A stretch of 19,562 nt of DNA from assembly GCF_035515275.1 (NCBI RefSeq), contig NZ_DATJBQ010000086.1, positions 1 through 19,562 of the forward strand, read 5' to 3'. This document shows positions 14,619-19,562 of the stretch, one piece after another. Position 1 is the first letter of the stretch, and the number at the start of each line of letters is the position of its first letter. The translations under genes and the position numbers were made by a program. The notes below the pieces were generated by a model that did not search any database, was not told where the DNA came from, and saw only the letters and a list, made by a program, of their open reading frames with translations. The stretch comes from Pusillimonas sp035515275 (GTDB lineage Bacteria; Pseudomonadota; Gammaproteobacteria; Burkholderiales; Burkholderiaceae_B).

Positions 14619-16129
14619 CGCGCACGCCCTCTTCAGACCCTGATTCCATATTGCGGCTGGCCGTGGTCGGCCATACCAACACGGGCAAGACCTCGCTATT
14701 GCGCACGCTTACGCGCGACCCAGGCTTTGGTCAGGTACAAGACAGCCCCGGCACCACGCGACATGTCGAGGGCGCCCGCCTGCGCACTGCCGGCAACGGG
14801 GCCATAGAACTTTACGATACCCCCGGCATGGAAGACGGCATCGGTTTGCTCGATTACCTTGAGCAGCTAAGCCCAACGGCCCAACGACGAGACGGACCCG
14901 AGCGCATTCATGCTTTTCTGGAGTCTCCGGAAAGCACACGCCGCTTTGAACAAGAAGCCAGGGTGTTGCGCAAGCTGCTCGATTGCGATGCCGGGCTGTA
15001 CGTGATTGACGTACGCGACCCGATACTGGGCAAGCATCGCGACGAGCTCGCCGTGCTGGGATTATGCGGTCGCCCTTTGCTGCCGGTGCTTAATTTCACC
15101 CACAGCCCGCGTCAGCGGGCCGATGAGTGGCGAAACGCCCTGGCGCGTCTTGGCCTGCACGCTGCGGTGGAATTCGACTCGGTGGCTCCGCCGCTCGACG
15201 GCGAAGCAAAGCTGTACGACAAGCTGGCGCTGATGCTCGACAGCCGTTCCGAGCTCTTGCAAGCGCTAAAGCACGACATTGCCCAGCAACAGACAACACG
15301 CCTGAACGACGGCTTGCGCATGGCGGCCGAACTGTTGGTCGATGTTGCTGCGCTTCGGCTGGCCTGCAAGCCCGACCCGGCCTCGGTGGAAAGCACCGGC
15401 GAGAAGTTGCGTGACCTGGTTCGGCGGCGCGAAACCACCTGCGTACAAGAACTGCTGAAGTGCTACAACTTTCGCAAAGAAGACTTTTCTCATCACCACC
15501 TGCCGCTGCAGGGCGAGCGCTGGGACATGGACCTGTTCCATCCTCAAGCACTCAAAGACATGGGCGTTCATGTGGGCAAAGGGGTGGCGGCGGGTGCCAT
15601 GGCCGGCGTCACCGTAGACCTTTTCACCGGCGGTCTGAGCCTGGGCGCAGCCGCGCTGGTGGGCGCGCTGGCAGGAGGTCTGTGGCAAGGCGCCGACCGC
15701 CTGGGCAAAAGGGTTATGGGGCGCGTACAGGGTTTCCGTGAAATAACGGTCGACGATGCGGTGCTGCGCCTGTTGGCGTTGCGCCAAATAGCATTGATTC
15801 GAGCCCTGCAGCGCCGAGGTCACGCCGCCCGGGCGCCCATTGTTATTGATGCAGAGCTGCCACCGCACACACAACCGGCGGGCACACCGCGCCACGTCAG
15901 CGCCATTTCTACGCGTGCAAAAAATTCGGCGCCCGAGCCGGGCACCTTAACAGGCAGCGTTCAGGAAACACTGCGATCGGGCACGCTGCCCGATCAGCTT
16001 ACTGAAGCCCGAAGCCGGCCTGAATGGTCAAGTTTATTGCCCGGCTTCGAAGAAGCAAGCACCCGCCGCGAAGACGTGGTGCGCAGCCTTGCCCAATGGT
16101 TGGCGCCATCGACCCGCAACGCTGCCTGA
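14615..16129 (+). CDS. DUF3482-containing Era-like GTPase
   Basis: The 504-residue protein has an N-terminal GTPase domain with the P-loop GHTNTGKTS (19-27), a switch-I threonine in SPGTTRH (44-50) and the G3 motif DTPG (68-71). The usual NKxD specificity motif is not recognisable; the expected place reads VLNFTHSP. A helical middle region follows, then a glycine-zipper hydrophobic stretch (GAMAGVTVDLFTGG, then GAAALVGALAGG) that could insert into the membrane. It is coupled by ATGA overlap to DUF2868. The cellular role is unknown; membrane stress or remodelling are guesses only. Confidence 0.88.
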   Translation: MTRTPSSDPDSILRLAVVGHTNTGKTSLLRTLTRDPGFGQVQDSPGTTRHVEGARLRTAGNGAIELYDTPGMEDGIGLLDYLEQLSPTAQRRDGPERIHAFLESPESTRRFEQEARVLRKLLDCDAGLYVIDVRDPILGKHRDELAVLGLCGRPLLPVLNFTHSPRQRADEWRNALARLGLHAAVEFDSVAPPLDGEAKLYDKLALMLDSRSELLQALKHDIAQQQTTRLNDGLRMAAELLVDVAALRLACKPDPASVESTGEKLRDLVRRRETTCVQELLKCYNFRKEDFSHHHLPLQGERWDMDLFHPQALKDMGVHVGKGVAAGAMAGVTVDLFTGGLSLGAAALVGALAGGLWQGADRLGKRVMGRVQGFREITVDDAVLRLLALRQIALIRALQRRGHAARAPIVIDAELPPHTQPAGTPRHVSAISTRAKNSAPEPGTLTGSVQETLRSGTLPDQLTEARSRPEWSSLLPGFEEASTRREDVVRSLAQWLAPSTRNAA

Positions 16130-16146
16130 GCCGAGAACTCAGGCAG
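16122..16146. terminator. Bidirectional terminator-like hairpin at convergent gene ends
   Basis: CTGCCTGAG (16122-16130) and CTCAGGCAG (16138-16146) form a perfect 9-bp stem with a seven-base loop. The stop codons of both convergent genes (TGA at 16127-16129 on plus and at 16141-16139 on minus) are inside the stem, and only nine bases separate the genes. There is no long T-run on either side. Confidence 0.65.
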
Positions 16147-17200
16147 TACTTAACGACGGCTCTGGAACCTGCGTCAACAAGCCTGCCTGATACTGGGCCT
16201 TTACTTCCTGCCAAGCCTGGCGAATGAACCGTGCCGCCTCCACATTCTGCTCGAACAAATTGTATTTCGCATTCAGGGCATAGTCGGGCAGGTTGATCAT
16301 CTCGGTGGTGATATAGCGCAACGGGCTATCTGGATGGGTAATATGGTGACGCAGGGCGCGACGTATGGCTTCCTTTGAAGGCTCAAGCATGTAGGCATGC
16401 CAGGGCGAATGCCACTGGCCCGGCCCGGGCTTCACGATGGGGTACTGAATGCCCCGCCCGTAGGTGCCGTCTTCATTGGTAAACCATAAGTTCTTGGGCT
16501 GGCTGGGCCCTACCGTGCGCAGCTGTGTCCATTTGACAATGCCCAGATCCAGCCATTCCTGGCATAGCGACTGGTCTTCAAATGGGTCCAGAACCATGCT
16601 ACCGCTTTCCACCGCCGGCCGGCATTCAGAAACATCGAGCTCTTGCGCGTCGCCGATTTTGAAAATAACGTGGCTGTAGTCCATGGTGTAGTTGAACGGT
16701 ATGCCGCGCGACAGAATGCTTTTGGCTATGGGCGTTACACGGGCAAACGATTCCGTCCACATGTTCACATGCAGCTCGAACGAGGGCTCGACGCCCAACT
16801 TCATACCGACGTCATAGGCATCGAGATAATGCGCCACGATCTCGTCGTCGGTCAGCACATGCCCATCGGCATGATGCGTAAAGGTCATGATGTTGTGGCA
16901 GGTTGCGCCCACATCCTGGCAGATGCTCAGGTTGTCATGCAGCAAGGCTTCGTCCCGCCCCAGCATATAGAACCAGCTGCAGGTATGGACCGGCAGGTCG
17001 TACTTCTGCATGGCCTTCTCGTATTCGCCCTGATTGCTGCGCAGCGGCAGGCGGTCGAAATAATCGAAGACCCCCGCCTCTTTCACCAGCCTGAACTGTT
17101 CATCAATCGAGTGCTCTTCAAGCGACACGGGCCGGTCGACGGACGACACCTGCGCGCCCCGCCCGTTACACCCCAGCAAGAATGGAAAATCATCTTTCAT
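16139..17200 (-). CDS. Sugar phosphate isomerase/epimerase-like TIM-barrel protein
   Basis: The 353-residue protein fits the AP-endonuclease-2/xylose-isomerase-like TIM-barrel superfamily. Likely metal-binding residues are the Glu of FELHVN (Glu142), Asp174/His177 in MDYSH, His264 in QWHSPWH and Glu300 in TTEMI. Members include isomerases, epimerases and 3-dehydroshikimate dehydratases, so the reaction cannot be assigned. GGAGACA precedes the start at a usable distance. It lies downstream of the Rieske oxygenase gene on the same strand, 125 bases away, with a strong hairpin between, so the two are probably one transcript and one pathway. Confidence 0.72.
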   Translation of the reverse strand: MKDDFPFLLGCNGRGAQVSSVDRPVSLEEHSIDEQFRLVKEAGVFDYFDRLPLRSNQGEYEKAMQKYDLPVHTCSWFYMLGRDEALLHDNLSICQDVGATCHNIMTFTHHADGHVLTDDEIVAHYLDAYDVGMKLGVEPSFELHVNMWTESFARVTPIAKSILSRGIPFNYTMDYSHVIFKIGDAQELDVSECRPAVESGSMVLDPFEDQSLCQEWLDLGIVKWTQLRTVGPSQPKNLWFTNEDGTYGRGIQYPIVKPGPGQWHSPWHAYMLEPSKEAIRRALRHHITHPDSPLRYITTEMINLPDYALNAKYNLFEQNVEAARFIRQAWQEVKAQYQAGLLTQVPEPSLSTA

Positions 17201-17234
17201 TTATTTTGTCTCCGTCGGGATAAGTGGTAGCGTC

Positions 17235-17283
17235 GATATTCCCGCGCCACTGGCGAGGGAATATCGGTGAACGCGATATCGCG
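17235..17283. repeat. Long hairpin plus adjacent 12-bp palindrome between Rieske and isomerase genes
   Basis: GATATTCCC (17235-17243) pairs perfectly with GGGAATATC (17257-17265). The stem continues after one G/A mismatch with CGCC/GGCG and closes on the three-base loop ACT. A separate perfect palindrome, CGCGATATCGCG, follows at 17272-17283 and shares the GATAT core. On the minus strand no T-run follows, so this is more likely an mRNA-stabilising or expression-balancing stem, or a protein-binding site, than an intrinsic terminator. Confidence 0.65.
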
Positions 17284-17325
17284 GCCCGCCCCTGGAATTT
17301 GCCGGTTGGCGAGCCTGCACAGACC

Positions 17326-18387
17326 TCAGGCGTGTGTGGGTTCGGGCTGAACGGCCGGCGCTGCCGCGTGGCTTCGTTCAGTCTTTATCCAGTCATCGAC
17401 CATCTTGCGCATGCGTATGGGCGAGGCGTCGATGGCAAGGCGAACCGGGGTGGGGTTGGCCGCGCGTTGCTCGTTCTGGTGAATAGCCTCGAGTATGACC
17501 TTGTCTTCGTTGAAGGCCAGACGGAACTCGGCAGACAGCTTCTTGTTGGTTTCTTCGTCGGCCTTGAAGTTCTTGACATGCAGCCAGTGATCAATGGTGG
17601 TGTTTTCGTCGACCGGGGTCATGAAGTGGCATGCATAGATCTGGATGCAGTTGTTGCGGTTGCCCTCGGGCGCGCCCTGGCCGGTGGGCGCGCTGCCAAA
17701 GTCGATAACGGCAATACTGGGCGCGGTGTAGTGGTAGTAGTGCCAACGATCGACATTGGTGGTGAAATTACCGAACTTCTGAAACAAAGGTATGGCGGGT
17801 GAGTCATTGATCCAGCGCCAGGTGACCAGGCCCTGAGGCGTTTGCTTCATCTGTACGGGTATGTCTTCGCCCGCCGGGGTACCCAGCGTACTAAGATGAA
17901 CAAAGCTGACATGAGCGGGATCGCACAGGTTGTCGCACAGGTTCAGATAATGGCAGCCTATTTCAAGTGCGTCGCCCTCGGCCCAGCTCCAGTCCGGGTC
18001 GTGATACTGAGGCAGGTCGTACACCAGCGAAGTATCGGCCTTGGCCGGGTCGCCCATCCAGATCCATACCAGGCCCATGTTTTCATGGGTGGGGTAGGTT
18101 TCAACGGCGGGGCTGCCAACGATGCGTTGGCCCGGTATGCGTATGCAGGCACCCGAACAATCAAAGGTCATGCCGTGGTAGCCGCATTCGATTGAATCGC
18201 CCTTGAGCCGGCCCATTGAAAGCGGCGCCATGCGGTGCGGGCACACGTCAAGGTGGGCAGCCACCCGGCCGCTGCTGGCCCGGTACAAGACAACATCTTT
18301 GCCCACGATGCGGCGCTTTGCCAGTTCGTATGAAATGTCTCGGGACCAGGCAATGGGATACCAGGTGTTCAATACATACTCAGCCAT
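17326..18387 (-). CDS. Rieske non-heme iron oxygenase, VanA-like
   Basis: The 353-residue protein starts with a Rieske domain: CPH (49-51) and CGYH (68-71) supply the two Cys and two His ligands of the [2Fe-2S] cluster. The catalytic domain has the mononuclear iron site DNLCDPAHVSFVH (152-164; His159 and His164, with Asp156 as the bridging residue) and a likely third ligand, Asp295 in NEDK. Size and layout match the vanillate demethylase/phenoxybenzoate dioxygenase group that demethylates or hydroxylates aromatic acids. The required reductase is not encoded nearby. The start at 18387 follows GGAGA at a good distance; an upstream in-frame Met at 18420 has no such site. Confidence 0.88.
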   Translation of the reverse strand: MAEYVLNTWYPIAWSRDISYELAKRRIVGKDVVLYRASSGRVAAHLDVCPHRMAPLSMGRLKGDSIECGYHGMTFDCSGACIRIPGQRIVGSPAVETYPTHENMGLVWIWMGDPAKADTSLVYDLPQYHDPDWSWAEGDALEIGCHYLNLCDNLCDPAHVSFVHLSTLGTPAGEDIPVQMKQTPQGLVTWRWINDSPAIPLFQKFGNFTTNVDRWHYYHYTAPSIAVIDFGSAPTGQGAPEGNRNNCIQIYACHFMTPVDENTTIDHWLHVKNFKADEETNKKLSAEFRLAFNEDKVILEAIHQNEQRAANPTPVRLAIDASPIRMRKMVDDWIKTERSHAAAPAVQPEPTHA

Positions 18388-18490
18388 GTTTGTCTCCAGT
18401 GTAGAGCCTGCGCACTTCAAGCCGTGAAGAGAACCAGACAGTCGGGATACGCGGGCAATTCTTTATGTAGTACTCACTCAATTAACTTAT

Positions 18491-18519
18491 AATATACTGA
18501 ATGGTGTCCGGCGTGGCAA
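18491..18519 (-). promoter_or_regulatory. Sigma70-like promoter of the Rieske operon
   Basis: Read on the minus strand, TTGCCA (18519-18514), exactly 17 bases and TATATT (18496-18491) form a near-consensus promoter. Transcription would start near 18484 and give a leader of about 97 bases before the Rieske start at 18387. It lies within the divergent gap to the TetR gene, so a TetR protein bound here could block it. Confidence 0.65.
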
Positions 18520-18557
18520 TTTCTTTTTCGCTTCGTATTACCAAATGGCCCGCCCCC

Positions 18558-18582
18558 TACAATAAGATCTGCGAAACTTCGC
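18558..18582 (+). promoter_or_regulatory. Possible promoter and operator of the second TetR gene
   Basis: TACAAT (18558-18563) is a good -10 box located 54 bases before the TetR start, but the -35 is weak. At the predicted start point lies GCGAA-AC-TTCGC (18571-18582), an inverted repeat with five-base arms that could be an autoregulatory operator. An alternative -10, TATAAT (18488-18493), overlaps the opposing Rieske promoter. Confidence 0.3.
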
Positions 18583-18617
18583 CTACAACATAAAGCCAGC
18601 CACCACCTGACCGAGAC

Positions 18618-19316
18618 ATGACCACCCCCAACGACGACACCCCGGGCAATTCGAACCAACACGATACCGCCGCCGACACGCCCGTAAAGCGCAAATCGCG
18701 TCCGCGTTCGGCAAAGACCACTCGCGAAAACATCTTGCGGGCAGCCAAGAAGATATTTTCAAAAGACGGCTACGACGGGGCGCGGGTCGACAAAATCTCC
18801 AAGGCGGCAAAGTCGTACGACAGTCTTATTTACTATTACTTCGGCAGCAAAGAGAAACTGTTCGTCGAGGTGCTGGAAGGCGCTTACAAAGACATCTTCG
18901 AGGCGGAAAAAAACCTTGAGCTTGATATGGATGATCCGGTAGGCGCGTTGCGCAAGATCATCGAGTTTCCGTTTCGTTATTACCTGGCCAACCCCGAGGT
19001 GATCGTGCTGTTGGGTACCGAGAACCTGCAAAAGGGCAAACACATCGGAAAATCGCGCACGGCCGACCAGTATGCGTTGCCGACCATTGCAATTTTGGAA
19101 GAGGTGGTGCAACGGGGGGTGGAAAAAGGTCTGTTCCACGACGGGGTGAATTGCCGGAAGCTGTATATGGCAACGACGGCGCTGGGTTATTTTTATGTTT
19201 CAAACCGGTATACGTTCTCGGCGTTTTTGAATGTGGATCTTATGGAGGCTGAGACGATCGATGGGTGGGCGGCGTATATCAGCGATTTGCTGCTGGACTC
19301 TGTGCTGAAGAAGTGA
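18618..19316 (+). CDS. TetR-family transcriptional regulator, divergent from the Rieske operon
   Basis: The 232-residue protein has a basic, probably flexible N-terminal extension of about 33 residues (VKRKSRPRSAK), then the TetR DNA-binding domain with ENILRAAKKIFSKDGYDGAR (37-56), and YYYFGSKEKLF (72-82) at the end of helix 4. The longer C-terminal part resembles TetR regulators with a TetR_C-type ligand domain. It is divergent from the Rieske/isomerase operon across a 230-base gap that contains a strong minus-strand promoter, which makes it the likely repressor of that operon. The start at 18618 has only a weak ribosome binding site. Confidence 0.9.
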   Translation: MTTPNDDTPGNSNQHDTAADTPVKRKSRPRSAKTTRENILRAAKKIFSKDGYDGARVDKISKAAKSYDSLIYYYFGSKEKLFVEVLEGAYKDIFEAEKNLELDMDDPVGALRKIIEFPFRYYLANPEVIVLLGTENLQKGKHIGKSRTADQYALPTIAILEEVVQRGVEKGLFHDGVNCRKLYMATTALGYFYVSNRYTFSAFLNVDLMEAETIDGWAAYISDLLLDSVLKK

Positions 19317-19322
19317 TGCACA

Positions 19323-19483
19323 TGCTTGCTTGATGCTTCTTGCCTCTTGCTTCTTGCTTCGTATTTCGTATTTCGTATTTCGTGTTTCGTATTTCGTGTT
19401 TCGTGTTTCGTGTTTCGTGTTTCGTGGTTCGTGTTTCGTGGTTCGTGGTTCGTGGTTCGTGGTTCGTGGTTCGTGGTTCTGCC
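19323..19483. repeat. Heptanucleotide tandem array with graded unit sequence
   Basis: Seventeen consecutive 7-bp units of the form TTCGT(A/G)(T/G) occupy 19358-19476. In the same register, five degenerate units (TGCTTGC, TTGATGC, TTCTTGC, CTCTTGC, TTCTTGC) extend the array back to 19323, and a broken unit (TTCTGCC) closes it at 19483. The units change along the array, from TTCTTGC to TTCGTAT to TTCGTGT to TTCGTGG, as expected from stepwise slippage duplication. It begins six bases after the TetR stop codon. Unit length is not a multiple of three, so it is not coding. Confidence 0.9.
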
Positions 19484-19562
19484 AGGGTGTTTTTGAGTTC
19501 TTGACACGCCGCTGCGGACGGGAGGGGTATTTGTCGAGCGGAGCAAGCGGTCCGGTCCTTCG
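19484..19562. other. Unassigned flank after the heptamer array
   Basis: The last 79 bases contain no gene start that can be supported. TTGACA (19501-19506) could be a -35 box of a gene beyond the window, but no good -10 lies at the right spacing. The tail shares AGGGGTATTT and GAGCGGA words with 142-181 near the window start, which may reflect related regulatory or repeat DNA. Confidence 0.3.

Noticed and set aside
19358..19476. CRISPR-like array
   Set aside because: Units are 7 bp and directly abutting, without spacers, so it is a simple tandem repeat.
19501..19532. Promoter reading out of the window end
   Set aside because: TTGACA is consensus, but no acceptable -10 box is found at 16-18 bases.
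19193..19546. 117-residue minus-strand frame with repeated TNHEPRN-like units
   Set aside because: It is the translation of the heptanucleotide array (seven residues per 21 bases), without family-like sequence or a supported start.

Overview
The window is about 19.6 kb of GC-rich DNA whose gene content and codon use suggest a betaproteobacterium of the order Burkholderiales, most likely Alcaligenaceae (Bordetella/Achromobacter/Pusillimonas-like). This is an inference from the DUF2868-DUF3482 gene pair, the feruloyl-CoA-synthase-family ligase and the dense catabolic operons. No rRNA, tRNA, transposase or CRISPR was seen.

Region 1 (1-411) is a non-coding leader with inverted repeats, a possible 13-codon leader peptide with a good ribosome binding site, and a sigma70-like promoter (TTGACG-18-TATTAT) with a 10-bp palindrome in its spacer. 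Region 2 (412-9663) is a nine-gene plus-strand catabolic operon, mostly with ATGA overlaps or short gaps. Its genes are a NicX-family 2,5-dihydroxypyridine dioxygenase, a NicD-like alpha/beta hydrolase, an acyl-CoA-dehydrogenase-fold flavoprotein, a flavin reductase, an orphan periplasmic binding protein, a quinone-oxidoreductase-like MDR enzyme, a feruloyl-CoA-synthase-family CoA ligase, a GST and a TetR regulator. The first two genes match the ring-opening and deformylation steps of aerobic nicotinate/picolinate-type pyridine catabolism. The remaining genes are not the usual nic or pic partners, and maleamate amidase and maleate isomerase are absent.

Region 3 (9709-12290) holds two divergently transcribed MFS transporters. 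Region 4 (12464-16129) is housekeeping or stress-like: a GlsB/YmgE-family small membrane protein with a clear intrinsic terminator, then a DUF1232-DUF2868-DUF3482(GTPase) operon. Region 5 (16139-19316) has a minus-strand Rieske oxygenase and TIM-barrel isomerase-like pair, divergent from a second TetR regulator, with a strong promoter candidate in between. Region 6 (19317-19562) is a heptanucleotide tandem array and uncharacterised flank.

The main candidate for something undescribed is the 412-9663 operon. It may be an N-heteroaromatic pathway in which CoA activation and/or a two-component acyl-CoA-dehydrogenase-fold monooxygenase feeds a NicX-type ring cleavage. The Rieske operon may be an accessory upper pathway (for example O- or N-demethylation), although nothing in the sequence proves that the two are linked.
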